From Girardinichthys multiradiatus (Eukaryota > Chordata > Actinopteri > Cyprinodontiformes > Goodeidae): 64,000 nucleotides of DNA. Shown piece by piece: positions 45,414-57,093 of the stretch (position 1 is its first letter; every line of letters starts with the position of its first letter). The notes under the pieces were generated by a model. The model was not told the DNA's origin. It did not search any database and saw only the letters and a list, made by a program, of their open reading frames with translations. Both the position numbers and the translations under genes were made by a program. The DNA lies in contig NC_061795.1 of the NCBI RefSeq assembly GCF_021462225.1, forward strand, positions 3,301,001 through 3,365,000. The letters run 5' to 3'.

Positions 45414-48400
45414 TCCCCCAGTGGGCCCACCACCTGCAGGGGGAACCGTGAGGGAACGGTGCAAAGAGGATTGGGTGGCAGACGAAGGTGGAGACCTCAG
45501 CGGCCCGATCCCCGGATGCTTAGGCTGGCTCTAGGGACGTGGAATGTCACCTCGCTGGGGGGGAAGGAGCCTGAGCTTGTGCGGGAGGTCGAGAGATATC
45601 TACTAGAAATAGTCGGGCTCGCCTCCACGCACAGCGTGGGCTCTGGAACCCATCTCCTTGAGAGGGGTTGGACTCTCTTCTACTCTGGAGTGGCCCACGG
45701 GGAGAGGCGGCGGGCTGGTGTGGATTTGCTTGTTGCCCCCCAGCTCAGCCGTCTCGTGTTGGGGTTTACCCCAGTGGATGAGAGGGTTGTATCCCTGCGC
45801 CTTCGGGTTGGGGAGAGGTCTCTGACTATCATTTCAGCCTACGGGCCGAGTGGTATTGCAGAGTACCCTGCCTTCTTGGCGTCCCTGTCGGGGGTGCTGG
45901 ATAGTGCCCCTCCCGGGGACTCCATTATTCTGCTGGGGGACTTCAACGCCCACGTGGGGAACGACAGTGACACCTGGAGAGGCGTGATCGGGAGGAATGG
46001 CCTCCCCGATCTGAATCCGAGTGGTGTTTTGTTATTGGACTTCTGTGTTAGTCACGGATTGTCCATAACGAACACCATGTTCAAACATAAGGGTGTCCAT
46101 CAGTGCACTTGGCACCAGGACACCCTAGGCAGGAGGTCGATGATCGACTTTGTTGTCGTATCATCAGACCTTCGGCCGCATGTTTTGGACACTCGGGTGA
46201 AGAGAGGGGCTGAGTTGTCCACTGATCATCACCTGGTGGTGAGTTGGATCCGCTGGAGGAGGAGAAAGCCAGACAGACTTGGCAGGCCCAAGCGCATAGT
46301 GAGGGTCTGCTGGGAACGCCTGGCGGAGCCCTCGGCCAGGGATGTATTCAACTCCAGCCTCCGGGAGAGCTTCGACCAGATCCCGGGGGATGTTGGAGAC
46401 ATAGAGTCCGAGTGGACCATGTTCTCTGCATCTATTGTCGATGCTGCTGCCCATAGCTGCGGCCGTAAGGTCTGCGGTGCCTGTCGTGGCGGCAATCCCA
46501 GAACCCGGTGGTGGACATCAGCAGTAAGGGATGCTGTTAAGCTGAAGAAGGAGTCCTATAGGCTGTGGTTGGCTTGTGGGACTCCTGAGGCGGCTGACGG
46601 GTACCGTGAGGCCAAGCGTGCTGCGGCCCGAGCTGTGGCAGAGGCAAAAACTCGGGCCTGGGAAGAGTTCGGTGAGGCCATGGAGAAGGACTACCGGTTG
46701 GCCTCAAAGCGATTCTGGCAAACCGTCCGGCGCCTCAGGAGGGGGAAGCAGTGCTTTGCCAACACTGTTTATAGTGGGGGCAGGAGACTGCTGACCTCGA
46801 CTGAGGACATTATCGGGCGGTGGAAGGAGTACTTCGAGGATCTCCTCAATCCTGCCATCACGCATTCCGTGGTGGAAACAGAGGCTGGGGACTCGGGGTT
46901 GGACTCTTTCATCACCCAGGCTGAAGTCACCGTTGTGGTTAAAAAGCTCCGCGGTGGCAAGGCTTCGGGGGTGGATGAGATCCGCCCTGAGTACCTCAAG
47001 TGTCTGGATGTTGTAGGGCTGTCATGGTTGACACGCCTCTTCAACATTGCGTGGCGGTCGGGGACAGTGCCTCTGGACTGGCAGACTGGGGTGGTGGTCC
47101 CCCTTTATAAGAAGGGGGACCGGAGGGTGTGTTCCAACTACAGGGGGATCACACTCCTCAGCCTCCCTGGTAAGGCCTACGCCAGGGTATTGGAGAGGAG
47201 AGTCCGACCGATAGTCAAACCGCGGCTTCAGGAGGAACAGTGTGGTTTTCGTCCCAGCCGTGGAACACTGGACCAGCTCTATACCCTCTACAGGGTGCTC
47301 GAGGGTTCATGGGAGTTTGCCCAACCGGTTCACATGTGTTTTGTGGACCTGGAGAAGGCATTCGACTGTGTCCCTCGTGATGCCCTGTGGGGGGTGCTCC
47401 AGGAGTATGGAATCGGGGGCCCTTTATTAGGGGCCATCCGGTCCCTGTACGAGCGGAGCAGGAGTTTGGTCCGCATTGCCGGCACTAAGTCGGACCTGTT
47501 CCCAGTGCATGTTGGACTCCGGCAGGGCTGCCCTTTGTCGCCGGTCCTGTTCATAACTTTTATGGACAGGATTTCTAGACGTAGCCAAGGGCCGGAGGGG
47601 GTCTGGTTTGGGGACCAGTGGATTTCGTCTCTTCTTTTTGCGGATGACGTGGTCCTGCTGGCCCCCTCTAGCCAAGACCTACAGCATGCGCTGTGGCGGT
47701 TCGCAGCCGAGTGTGAAGCGGCTGGGATGAGGATCAGCTCCTCCAAGTCCGAGGCCATGGTACTCGACCGGAAAAGGGTGGCTTGTTCTCTTCAGGTTGG
47801 AGGGGAGTTCCTGCCTCAAGTGGAGGAGTTTAAGTATCTCGGGGTCTTGTTCACGAGTGAGGGAAGAATGGAGCGGGAGATCAACAGACGGATCGGTGCG
47901 GCTGCCACAGTAATGGGGGCGCTGTGCCGGTCCGTTGTGGTGAAGAGAGAGCTGAGCCGAAAAGAAAAGCTCTCAATTTACTGGTCGGTGTACGTTCCTA
48001 CCCTCACTTATGGCCATGAACTTTGGGTCATGACTGAAAGAACGAGATCCCGGATACAAGCGGCTGAAATGACCTTCCTCCGTAGGGTGGCCGGGCACTC
48101 CCTTAGAGATAGGGTGAGGAGCTCGGCCATCCGGGAGGAGCTCGGAGTAGAGCCGCTGCTCCTCCACATCGAGAGGAGCCAGTTGAGGTGGCTCGGGCAT
48201 CTATACCGGATGCCTCCTGGACGCCTTCCTCGGGAGGTGTTCCAGGCACGTCCCACCGGGAGGAGGCCCAGGGGACGGCCCAGGACACGCTGGAGGGACT
48301 ATGTCTCTCGGCTGGCCTGGGAACGCCTTGGGCTCCCCCTGGAGGAGCTGGAGGAGGTGTCTGGAGAGAGGGACGTCTGGGCGTCTCTGCTGAGTCTGCT

Positions 48401-48447
48401 GCCCCCGCGACCCAGTCCTGGATAAGCGGAAGACGACGAACGAACGA
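45414..48447 (+). mobile_element. RTE-type LINE with intact ORF
   Basis: A 3.03-kb non-LTR retrotransposon flanked by a perfect 13-bp duplication ACTTTATTTTCTA (45401-45413 and 48448-48460). The short 3' UTR reads TGGATAAGCGGAAGACGACGAACGAACGA and ends in CGAA repeats, without poly(A). The 5' part before the ORF is about 100 bases (GTGGGCCCACCACCTGCAGGG..), so it is near full length for an RTE element or only slightly 5'-truncated. It is visibly GC-richer than its AT-rich surroundings. A perfect TSD and open ORF indicate a recent insertion. Confidence 0.92.
45516..48425 (+). CDS. LINE endonuclease-reverse transcriptase (RTE-type ORF)
   Basis: One unbroken ORF of 969 codons from ATG at 45516; it is open upstream to a stop at 45399, so an upstream non-ATG start is possible. 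Domains: APE-type endonuclease at residues 1-245 (TWNVTSL 8-14, AYGPSG near 109, GDFN 141-144, STDHH around D237); reverse transcriptase about 490-770 with motif [10 protein letters not shown] (609-617), motif [11 protein letters not shown] (from 667) and FADD (708-711); C-terminal region with [20 protein letters not shown]. It nicks target DNA and copies its own RNA from the nick. The endonuclease position that usually holds a catalytic Glu (LQE) has Ser37 (GLASTHS). Otherwise all key residues are present. It could encode an active RT; exact RTE subclade uncertain. Confidence 0.92.
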   Translation: MLRLALGTWNVTSLGGKEPELVREVERYLLEIVGLASTHSVGSGTHLLERGWTLFYSGVAHGERRRAGVDLLVAPQLSRLVLGFTPVDERVVSLRLRVGERSLTIISAYGPSGIAEYPAFLASLSGVLDSAPPGDSIILLGDFNAHVGNDSDTWRGVIGRNGLPDLNPSGVLLLDFCVSHGLSITNTMFKHKGVHQCTWHQDTLGRRSMIDFVVVSSDLRPHVLDTRVKRGAELSTDHHLVVSWIRWRRRKPDRLGRPKRIVRVCWERLAEPSARDVFNSSLRESFDQIPGDVGDIESEWTMFSASIVDAAAHSCGRKVCGACRGGNPRTRWWTSAVRDAVKLKKESYRLWLACGTPEAADGYREAKRAAARAVAEAKTRAWEEFGEAMEKDYRLASKRFWQTVRRLRRGKQCFANTVYSGGRRLLTSTEDIIGRWKEYFEDLLNPAITHSVVETEAGDSGLDSFITQAEVTVVVKKLRGGKASGVDEIRPEYLKCLDVVGLSWLTRLFNIAWRSGTVPLDWQTGVVVPLYKKGDRRVCSNYRGITLLSLPGKAYARVLERRVRPIVKPRLQEEQCGFRPSRGTLDQLYTLYRVLEGSWEFAQPVHMCFVDLEKAFDCVPRDALWGVLQEYGIGGPLLGAIRSLYERSRSLVRIAGTKSDLFPVHVGLRQGCPLSPVLFITFMDRISRRSQGPEGVWFGDQWISSLLFADDVVLLAPSSQDLQHALWRFAAECEAAGMRISSSKSEAMVLDRKRVACSLQVGGEFLPQVEEFKYLGVLFTSEGRMEREINRRIGAAATVMGALCRSVVVKRELSRKEKLSIYWSVYVPTLTYGHELWVMTERTRSRIQAAEMTFLRRVAGHSLRDRVRSSAIREELGVEPLLLHIERSQLRWLGHLYRMPPGRLPREVFQARPTGRRPRGRPRTRWRDYVSRLAWERLGLPLEELEEVSGERDVWASLLSLLPPRPSPG

Positions 48448-48464
48448 ACTTTATTTTCTACATG

Positions 48465-49770
48465 TTGAGAGTGGTTCCCTTAGGCTACAAAAGAAAGAAC
48501 AAGATAAAGGCTTACAACAAATAACAGAAAGGCCAAACGTGTAGCAGTAAAACCGGTCAGTTTCTTCCTTTCATGTTTTCAACCCTGTCAGTCATGGACT
48601 ATTCTGAACCTCAAAATGTTGGCAGCCTTTTAGAAATCTCAACATTTGGGTACAGGTCTACCCTCTCCAGAGAATGCGTAGGGAGAAATCTGCTCTTATA
48701 ACGCTAGCTGGACTAACCAAGGTATTTGCTACTGTAAGATATCTAAGACTGTTTATACAGTCAATTTTGTAATCATTTTGTCTTCAGAGTGATGTAATTA
48801 TATATATAGTTAGATTATATTATAGTTCTTAGAGTTGGCAGAAATCGGTATCAACAGGCTGGAACTTACTGAAACCTGGGGATCAGGCTTAAATTCTGAT
48901 CAGTGCATCACAACTTATATTGCTTCTATAAAGTTATATACGTCATAATGCTTCACCAAAAATCTGTAGCCTCCATTAAAATGAAATTCGGGTATGTCTT
49001 AACAGTGTTAACATCTCGTTGACAACTTGATGAATGTGACTGAGATTTTAGAGAAATACGAGTGGACCGACTGACTGTGTTGCTGGCTGCTTGTTTGGGT
49101 GTAAGGTCAGACGTCAACAGTCATCCTTAAAGCTGTCCACTTGTTTGTGATTAAGCCAGGTTTCCACACGACATGTTACTACCAGGTCCAGACAGGAAGG
49201 AAAACCTGGGATAAAAACATCTTTATAAGAAAGCGAAGAAAAGTATTTCTTTAAAAATCTTATTAAAAATTTGTATTGAATTAGAAAAAAAAACGTGAGA
49301 AGACATTTCAGTAACGTTTACAAATGTGTTGATCCATAGCACTGTAGTTGGTCTGACTTTGACAGAAAGGCATAATTAATACTGTTCTAACACTGTTCTG
49401 ATCCACTTTGAGTGCACAGGATGTGGGAGATGAATAACATGTTTCTGATGCTCTTTTGAGAGTGACAAGAGAAAGGCGGAACTTGAAAAAAGGCTGGAAG
49501 TGCTAATGAGCCTTATTTTAACAACACAACGCCTCCATGAATATTTAACACAGTGAAGTGTGATGAGTTCTCCCCTCTGAGTGAAAAAAGGTCTTTGAAA
49601 AGCTGCTGCAGCCAAAATGCTGCAATTCAGCATCACTTTATGCAGTAGTGCAGGGCTACTGTTAAATAAATAAAAAATACATTCCCTCAGTAAAAGGATC
49701 TATATTTTTTCTATATAAAATTACATCCACTACAAATCTGGTTCTCTTTATGTTCCTGGCAAAACACAGT
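48465..49770. other. No gene seen
   Basis: AT-rich unique sequence. No recognised repeat and no frame longer than 86 codons. Confidence 0.4.
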
Positions 49771-49774
49771 ATCA

Positions 49775-50372
49775 AGCACTCATACCAAACTTCTCCACAT
49801 TTTGTCACATAACAACATCATGTATTTCAGTGTGATTTTATTATTATTGTTAGACCAACCAATAACAGCACAAAATTATAAAGTGAAAAGAAAATAACAC
49901 ACAGTCCCACATTTCTTTTACTATGAAGTGTTAGAAAAGTGTGGTTTCCACTGATCTTAGCACCATCTATCTTCCCATTTTTAAACGTGGTTCCATTCAG
50001 ATGATGGATTAAACAGAACTCTGTGGGATGTTTGCTGCTTGGGATATTGTTTTAGAGCCCAATCCTGGTTCAAACGTCTTCATAACATTATCCCTGACCT
50101 GTCTGCTGTGTTCCTTGGTCTTCATGATGCTGTTTTTTCACTAATGTCTAACAAAACTTAAGAGGTCTTCATTGGATTTTATTTAGGGGTATCACTGGTA
50201 AGGGAGCTTGAAAGCAAATGCGCACCACACATATAATGTCTTTATTTTTGAAAAACTTTTAAAAAACCGTGCTTTTTTTTTTTACTTTCACTATACATTA
50301 TGACATAAAATCAAACTAAACATTTTAATATGTAAAAGTTTAAGGGGTGTGAATATGTTCACAAGACACCAT
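49775..50372 (-). mobile_element. Internally deleted Tc1-like element (common family)
   Basis: Left end CCACATTTTGTCACATAACAAC; right end GTTTAAGGGGTGTGAATATGTTCACAAG. The middle has the complement of the transposase N-terminus (GATGGATTAAACAGAACTCTGTGGGATG..CCCTGACCTGTCTGCTGTGTTCCTTGGTCTTCATGATG), so only the start of the gene and both ends remain. About 0.6 kb, compared with about 1.6 kb for complete members. MITE-like derivative. Confidence 0.72.
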
Positions 50373-50374
50373 AA

Positions 50375-51715
50375 AAGGCGCTTACTTTCATAACGACATT
50401 CGCTTAGACTTTCCCCAGACGTCTCGGAAGGATGGTTTCTGGGTAGGAGGTGGGAGTCTCCAAGATGTGAAGTCCCATGAACTCACTTTGTTGCTCGGCA
50501 ACGGCAAGGGCAGTGGTACCTATCCAGGAAAACAACTTCACTGCCTGAAATAAAAAAAGATAGAGGGAACACACCATGAACCTCTTCAGCAGGGTTAAGT
50601 AGATGAGAATAAGACCGAGTCAACAAGAAGCGGTGCGACTGCCAGGGCCAAAGAGGTGTTTGTGTGTGGTAATTAGGTTCTTCACTCGCAGGACTGAAGG
50701 TTACGTGCATAAGGCGGGAAAAGGAAAATTAAAGCCACAATAGCACTTAGTTAAGACAAAAGTTTTACTGTGTTGCAAAAAAAAAATTATATTTTATCTG
50801 TTTTTTAACATCTGTGGACACTGAGAAAATGGATGTAAATGGTGTTTTTGTCCTTCATTACATGGAGAAATGTAAGCAAACACCCTGAGAGAAGATCAAA
50901 AGGCTACTAACAACAGTATCTAGGTCTCCTTTTCAAAGGAGGCCGGCTTTATCTCATTAAAGCAGGCAAAAGAGGAGGAAAAAAAGCATCAGGTCCAAAG
51001 GGAAATGGAACAGTTTTGCCTGTATTTGCTTTGTTATTTAGCTGGTAAAGCTCAAACTAATTACTCTCATCTCCTTCACTCTATTCATTATTCTAGCTGT
51101 AAACACATTAGTCAAATGAAAAGTCTCCGGGCACACCTGGCTTCCTTATCATTCGCGCTTTCCACCACAGAAAGGTAGGGCTTTCCAGCCTGCAGACTAT
51201 TATAGAAGCCCAGCCTCATGTATGGGATATAGTACCTGCTGCCTATTCCACCGATAGCTGCCTCCCAGGAAGCCTTAATGTATGAGATTTGTCAGTGTCA
51301 ATTTCCCAGTTAATCTCTCTGGTTCACCTCGCCGCCGCTGCCTCTGCCACCCATTCATTTTGCTGCTGATCTTCCTGCTCAAGCTGTACTGTGTGGGGCT
51401 ACAAAGGCGACAGGAAGCCCAGGAGCAGGAAATGTATCTGCTGTAGCCGACGGAGCAGTGTCCCCCTGCCTAGGAGTTGATACGGATCCAAAGAAACGGC
51501 TGGTACACACTCAGAATGTTCCTGCACAGTTTGAGCTTTCATTCGCAGAAATAAAAATCTGAAATCAGAATCTTGTTAAAGGAAGTCAGTGGAAGAATGA
51601 TTGATTCCATTCTGTGGTACTTGCACGACACTCTGGCCTTGTTAACATTAACACAGAGATTTTCCTGCTGGGTTTGCACATCTAGCCACATGCAAATGGA
51701 GTTTTTGATGAGAAA
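50375..51715. other. No gene seen; candidate conserved noncoding DNA
   Basis: The part at about 50900-51480 is of high complexity and repeat-free (for example CTCAAACTAATTACTCTCATC, CTTATCATTCGCGCTTTCC). Such sequence in a gene-poor fish region often is a conserved enhancer. This is only an impression; nothing in the sequence proves it. Confidence 0.3.
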
Positions 51716-51832
51716 ACATCAAGTGCCTTGCAAAGGTACTCATACAGCTTGAACTTGTTTTTTATATTTATTTGTTTGCATTTTGTCACACTGCAACCTC
51801 AAACTGTATACTGGAATGTTTTGGAAATGTAC

Positions 51833-53391
51833 ACTGCTCAAAAAAATAAAGGCAACACTCAAATAACACATCCTAGATCTGAATGAATGAAATATTCTCA
51901 TTGAATACTTTGTTCTGTACAAAGTTGAATGTGCTGACAACAAAATCACACAAAAATCATCAATGGAATTCTAATTTATTAACCAATGGAGGCCTGGATT
52001 TGGAGTCACACACAAAATGAAAGTGAAAAATCACACTACAGGCTGATCCAACTTTGATGTAATGTCCTTAAAACAAGTCAAAATGAGGCTCAGTATTGTG
52101 TGTGACCTCCACGTACCTGTATGACCTCCCTACAACACCTGGGCATGCTCCTGATGAGACAGCGGATGATCTCCTGAGGGATCTCCTCCCTGACCTGGAC
52201 TAAAGCATCCACCAACTCCTGGACAGTCTGTGGTGCAACGTGACGTTGGTGGATGGAGCGAGACATGATGTCCCAGATGAGCTCAATCGGATTCAGGTCT
52301 GGGGAACGGGCGGGCCAGTCCATAGCTTCAATGTCTTCATCTTGCAAGAACTGCTGACACACTCCAGCCACATGAGGTCTAGCATTGTCCTGCATTAGGA
52401 GGAACCCAGGGCCAACCGCACCAGCATATGATCTCACAAGGGGTCTGAGGATCTCATCTTGGTACCTAATGGCAGTCAGGATACCTCTGGCGAGCACATG
52501 GAAAGAAATACCACCCCACACCATTACTGACCCACGGCCAAACCGGTCATGCGGAAGGATGTTGCAGGCAGCAGATCTCTCTCCATGGTGTCTCCAGACT
52601 CTGTCACGTCTGTCACATGTGCTCAGTGTGAACCTGCTTTCATCTGTGAAGACCACAGGGCATCAGTGGCGAATTTGCCAATCCTGGTGTTCTCTGGCAA
52701 ATGCCAAGCGTCCTGCACGGTGTTGGGCTGTGAGCACAACCCCCATTTGTGGACGTCGGGCTCTCATACCATCCTCATGGAGTCGGGTTCTAACCGTTTG
52801 TGCGGACACATGCACATTTATGGCCTGCTGGAGGTCATTTTGCAGGCCTCTGGCAGTGCTCCTCCTGTTCCTCCTTGCACAAAGGTGGAGGTAGCGGTCC
52901 TGCTACTGGGTTGTTGCCCTCCTACGGCCTCCTCTACATCTCCTGGTGTACTGGCCTGTCTCCTGGTAGCGCCTCCAGGCTCTGGACACTACGCTGACAG
53001 ACACAGCAAACCTTCTTGCCACAGCTGGCATTGATGTGCCATCCTGGATGAGCTGCACTACCTGAGCCACTTGTGTGGGTTGTAGAGTCCGTCTCATGCT
53101 ACCACGAGTGTGAAAGCACCACTGACATTCAAAAGTGACTAAAACATCAGCCAGAAAGCATCGGTACTGAGAAGTGGTCTGTGGTCCCCACCTGCAGAAC
53201 CATTCCTTTATTGAGTGTGTCTTGCTAATCGCCAAAGATTTCCCCCTGCTGTCTATTCCATTTGCACAACAGCTGTGAAATTGATTGTCAATCAGTGTTG
53301 CTTCAAGTGGACAGTTTGATTTCACAAATGTTTGATTTACTTGGAGTTATATTGTGTTGTTTAAGTGTTCCCTTTACATTTTTGAGCAGTG
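51833..53391 (-). mobile_element. Tc1/mariner element, family B, nearly intact
   Basis: A 1559-bp element with TA on both sides (51831-51832, 53392-53393). Inverted tips CACTGCTCAAAAAAATAAAG and CACTGCTCAAAAATGTAAAG, similar over about 39 bp. The single gene is on the minus strand and is full length, with just two in-frame stops. The family is widespread in teleosts as far as I recall. Confidence 0.93.
52090..53097 (-). pseudogene. Tc1-type transposase (family B), two nonsense mutations
   Basis: Runs 335 codons in one frame from ATG at 53097 (MRRTLQPTQ) to TGA at 52090. Stops: TAG at codon 65 (52903-52905, after RRRATTQ) and TGA at codon 145 (52663-52665, after WQIRH, probably from TGG). Domains: helix-turn-helix (about 8-50; [24 protein letters not shown]), an arginine-rich stretch (about 55-62), second DNA-binding region (about 75-115) and DDE domain with D152 (VVFTDESRF), D237 (LLMQDNARPH) and E272 (DLNPIELIW); spacing DD34E. 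All three catalytic residues intact. Inactive as it stands unless read through. Confidence 0.92.
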
Positions 53392-54154
53392 TATTTTAAT
53401 TGAATTTTATATGACAGACAAAGTAGTGTAGAATTGTAAAAGTATAAGGAAAAACATCCACATTGTTTTCAAAATGTTTTACTTAGGGTCCAAAGAGTGC
53501 GGTTTGCATGTGTATTCACCCCCCTGAGTCAATACATTTGTTTGCAGTTGCAAATCTTTGGGGTGAAGTCTTTACTATCTTTGCATATCTAGAGAGTATT
53601 TGCTCACTCTTTGCCAAATAGCTAAAGCTCACACATGCTGGATGGAGGGCATAGACTTACCACAGATCCTCAGTTAGCTTTAGGTCTGGACCTCCACCCT
53701 GTCTGAAGTATTATACAGTCTCTGAAAGGTTTGCCATGTATTTAACTTCATCTATGTTCCCAGTCCCTGCTAAAGAAAGTGTCCCCACAGCATGATACTG
53801 CCACCATCATGTTTCATGGTGTGGATGGTGTCTTCGGGCTAATGTGCAGTGTGTAGTGTTTTCTCCTACACAAAATGTTTTACAGGCAGGTACGACATTG
53901 GTCTCATTTGACCAGATCACCTTCTCATAGTTAATAGTTGTTGTTTCAGCAAATTCTCCAACCTGAGCTGTGGATCTATGCAGCTCCCCTAGAGTTACCA
54001 TGTTTTATAACTTAACTGCTTTAAAGTTTCTCCCTGACCTGTCTGCGGTGTTCCATGGTCTTCATGTTCTCTATCAAACTCTCAGACCACCACACAAAAG
54101 CCAAATTTACACCGAGACTAAATGGATAGACTTTATTTACAAATAATGTATTTT

Positions 54155-55315
54155 AAGAAGCAATGAAGTAGCGACTAACTTTGCACATCCTCATTACAGC
54201 ATTCTACGCGAGATTCCATAAAAACAATGAAGCAACCAGTAAGTGTCATTATGTGACCCTCATACGTGCAGCAATTTTGGGTTGACCAGGGGTCATAATC
54301 CCTCAGGTTTTATTTTTCAGAATCAACTGGCCCTTGTTGGATTTAGAACCACAAGCAGTGATACTATAGATATAGATTGGGATCTAAGTTATTTGTAAAA
54401 TTCTAAACAATTAAATACATTTTTTTGTTCTTTGTAAAACAGCCCTTGTTCAGGAAAAGAGGAAAAACATCTAGAGTCATGTATGAAAACTTTAGATAGA
54501 TTTGATGTCAGACAGTAGGGAAAACAGGTTCTGTCATATTTTATGCAGTGTGAGATCAAGGGAAACTGACTAAAGCGATATTTTGTTCTCCGTATCACAA
54601 GCTCAAATGAGGTATAAACTGCTACACACAGAGAAAAGGCTGATGCTAGAATGTAATTATTCATGCCTCTAAATAACTCTGGTGTTCTGTGAAGAGTAAG
54701 AAAAGCCAGGATTACGCAGAAGAAAAGGAAGTTTTTACTTTGCCACTAGACTAGAATTTGGCAGGCTGAGAGACATTTGTTTTTCTGTTGTGAACAAAAT
54801 GCTAATTTCAGCTTGTTTCACTGAGCCTGTTTTCAGCTACTAATTACTGGACACTGAAAGCCTCCTGGCCAATAACATTATACCATTAATTAATTAGGGT
54901 GATTCAGCAAAAAACCTGATTAAAATGTCCACTCTTGATAATATGAAACATAAAAGTACAATACTCTAAATTAACAAGTAACTAAATGATAATTTAGCCA
55001 ACTAAACTAAACTAAAGAAAGCAGATTGAGGCATTTCTTGGTTATCTGCATGATATCATATACTGCATCTGCTAAAGATGTAAAATTAAACTGTTGCCAG
55101 CTTTGACTTTGTCAAAGACACAGAGGGCACAAGATTTCTAAATTACAGATGTAGCTGAGTGTACAGCTCTATACCTGCATAAGTTCCAAAGACATTACCT
55201 CCCAAAGCTCTATGATATTTGACTTTCACAACACGCTTCTTTAGACGTATTGCTCTAACTTACCTCAGATGGTAAGGATACTAGGTGTTCAGTTAAGGTG
55301 AAATTCTTTTAAGAT
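54155..55315. other. No gene seen
   Basis: AT-rich unique sequence; short frames only. Confidence 0.4.
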
Positions 55316-55319
55316 TTGT

Positions 55320-55513
55320 TTTGAGACACTTCTGGCTTTTAATTTTGTTTTTTGAAAATAAGCAGATAAGAAGTGGATTGGACAGAGGGGGAAGACATGC
55401 AGCATAGGTCACCGGGGTCAGGACTTGAACCCGGGACAGCTGCGTTGAGGACTGAAGCCTCCTTATATGGGTTGCACGCTCTACTGCTACACCAGGTGCC
55501 ATGCCCTGAGGTG
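55320..55513 (-). mobile_element. tRNA-derived SINE, minus-strand copy
   Basis: On the minus strand: GGTGTAGCAGTAGAGCGTGC (A-box region), GGAGGCTTCAGTCCTCAACGC, CCCGGGTTCAAGTCCTGACC (B box near 55425-55440), then CTTCCCCCTCTGTCC and a tail ..GTCTCAAAACAAATCTTAAAAG. Order and tail match the copy at 16490-16689. Flanking duplication not clear. Confidence 0.8.
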
Positions 55514-55879
55514 ACACTATTTTTAATTCTTCTGGCTAACAATATTTTGATTCTCCATGTTTTTCTACTATGTTTTGATGAAATGCCAAACATCTGAAAA
55601 CATCCATCAAAAACATCATCTTATAAGTTTTGCAAGTTCATGCTGATGGCAAAGGTCTCCTAATGCTTTTTGAGATGATGGAAGGTGAAGGGCCGGTGCT
55701 TTCTAACACTTCAGAGATTTTTTTGACATATTAATTTTGACTTGCTTCACTATGTTCAGCACTAGCATGGTTTTAGATATGTTTTATAAAAAAATTAACA
55801 ATTGATGTCAAATGGGTGGGAACTGCCTGAGCAAGAACACTTGCATGTCTAAATCCAGCAGTCAGGAAAAAATATCTGC

Positions 55880-56290
55880 CCCCGTTACAGATTTCTTCTG
55901 TTTTTGCTTTTCTGTCACACATTTCTATGGCTTTTGGACCACAGTGAGAGCAATTATAAAGGAATGGAGAAAACATGGAACAGTGGTGAAGAGGCCTACC
56001 AAATATTACTTAAAGGGTCGGGCGAGAACTCTTCCAGGAAGTCCAAAGAGAAACCTGAACAACATCTAGAGCTCTGCAGGCCATACTGTGCTCAGTTAAG
56101 GTTGAGTTTATGATTCAACAATAACTGGACTGGACAAAAATGGCATCCATGGCAGAGCTCTTGGATAAAAACTGTCTACCCATGTCTCATTTCCAGAAAA
56201 AAACATTTTGATGATCCCCAAGGCTTGTATTCAGTGGACTGATGAGACAAAGGAGAAATTATCTGTAAGGTAGACATCTAGCGTAAAGCT
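55880..56290 (+). mobile_element. Tc1-like fragment
   Basis: The plus strand encodes TTVRAIIKEWRKHGTVV near 55938-55988 (helix-turn-helix end), then RPTK and a decayed linker, and IQWTDETKEKLS near 56233-56270 (SDE block). Same family as 4625-5740 and 44220-45380. Both ends incomplete. Confidence 0.72.
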
Positions 56291-56474
56291 ACTAGCATTC
56301 CAGAAAAGTAACATCACACCAGTAGTAAAATATGTGTGATAATTTTGGCCTGCTTTGCAGCTTCGAGACCTGGACAACCTACCCTAATTGCCATGAAGTC
56401 TGCTTTCTATGTCTCTTTCTGTCAGTCTCTCTTCTGATTGAAATGCTGATGCATCACCATAAACAGGTTATTTG

Positions 56475-57003
56475 TGTCACAATCCTGAGGTATTTGGATT
56501 TTCTTTTGTGTATGTATTTTGATCATTTCTTTGCTGTTTATTTTGTTCTTTGTGTCTTGCTTCCTTGTGTTTTGCTAAGTGTTTTACTTATTAGTTTATT
56601 CGTTTGTCATTTAGTGTTCTTAATACACCAAGAATTATTTGCTGTTAAATTTCTGTTGGATAGTACCCTGGTTTTTGTCTGTTGCAGCTCTACTTTAGTA
56701 AATGAATCTCCCTTCTTCAGCTGCTCTCCCTTATCACTGCCTCAGCTGCTCTTCATTTCATCTGATTAGTTTTTGTGGTTCATTTATCATTTTCCTTCCC
56801 TACCTCAGTATATATGCTCACTGGTTCTCATTGTTTACAGCTGGATTCTTCTGTTTGCCTGTCTGTTATCCTGTCTGTTGAATACCTGTTTCTTTATCCG
56901 TGCTCCATGACCGGATACTTGTTGTGCAACCTCTATGTTTTTTCTTTTTATTAAAGAACAAACTTTTTGCCAGTTCAGTCAGTTTTACAAACCAAATGTA
57001 ACA
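56475..57003 (+). mobile_element. Probable LTR (related to 60747-61256)
   Basis: Starts TGTCACAATCCTGAGG and ends about AATGTAACA. CCTCAGTATATATGCTCACTGGTTCTCATTGTTTACAGCTGG (from 56803) closely matches the promoter part of the LTR at 60747-61256 on its own strand (CCTCAGTATTTAAGCTCTCTGGTTTTCCATTGTTTGCC). ATTAAA lies near 56951. T-rich on this strand. No matching duplication found, so the ends are approximate. Confidence 0.5.
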
Positions 57004-57093
57004 CTTTTTGCTTGAACACCCTCTATTGAGCTAAATTAAAACAATGGGGCCAAAAGTCCTTCTTAGTAATTTAAACACCTTATTGCCAGTTAT

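Larger units (their letters stand above)
51720..54150 (-). mobile_element. Decayed Tc1-like transposon, split by family B Tc1
   Basis: Left tip AAGTGCCTTGCAAAGGTACTCATA and ATTTTGTCACACTGCAACC. After the inserted element it continues with ATTGAATTTTATATGACAGAC and CACATTGTTTTCAAAATGTTTTAC. Further right are complements of Tc1 transposase blocks: catalytic GG block (CCCCACAGCATGATACTGCCACCATCATGTTTCATGG near 53780), SDE block (GGTCTCATTTGACCAGATCACC near 53900), and the N-terminus ending CATGGTCTTCATG near 54056-54068. The right tip is missing or too decayed to find. Confidence 0.75.

Noticed and set aside
45459..45515. Extended start of the LINE ORF at 45459
   Set aside because: The codon there is GTG; the first ATG in frame is at 45516 and sits just before the endonuclease core, so I took that. 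Non-ATG initiation remains possible in LINEs.
52385..53034. Plus-strand frames of 169 and 161 codons opposite the family B transposase
   Set aside because: Shadows of the minus-strand transposase gene; no domain of their own.
55425..55505. tRNA gene on the minus strand
   Set aside because: Head of the second SINE copy; same reasoning.
56332..56769. 145-codon hydrophobic frame resembling a membrane protein
   Set aside because: The hydrophobicity comes from the T-rich strand of an LTR (Phe, Leu, Val codons). It lies across the LTR start at 56475.
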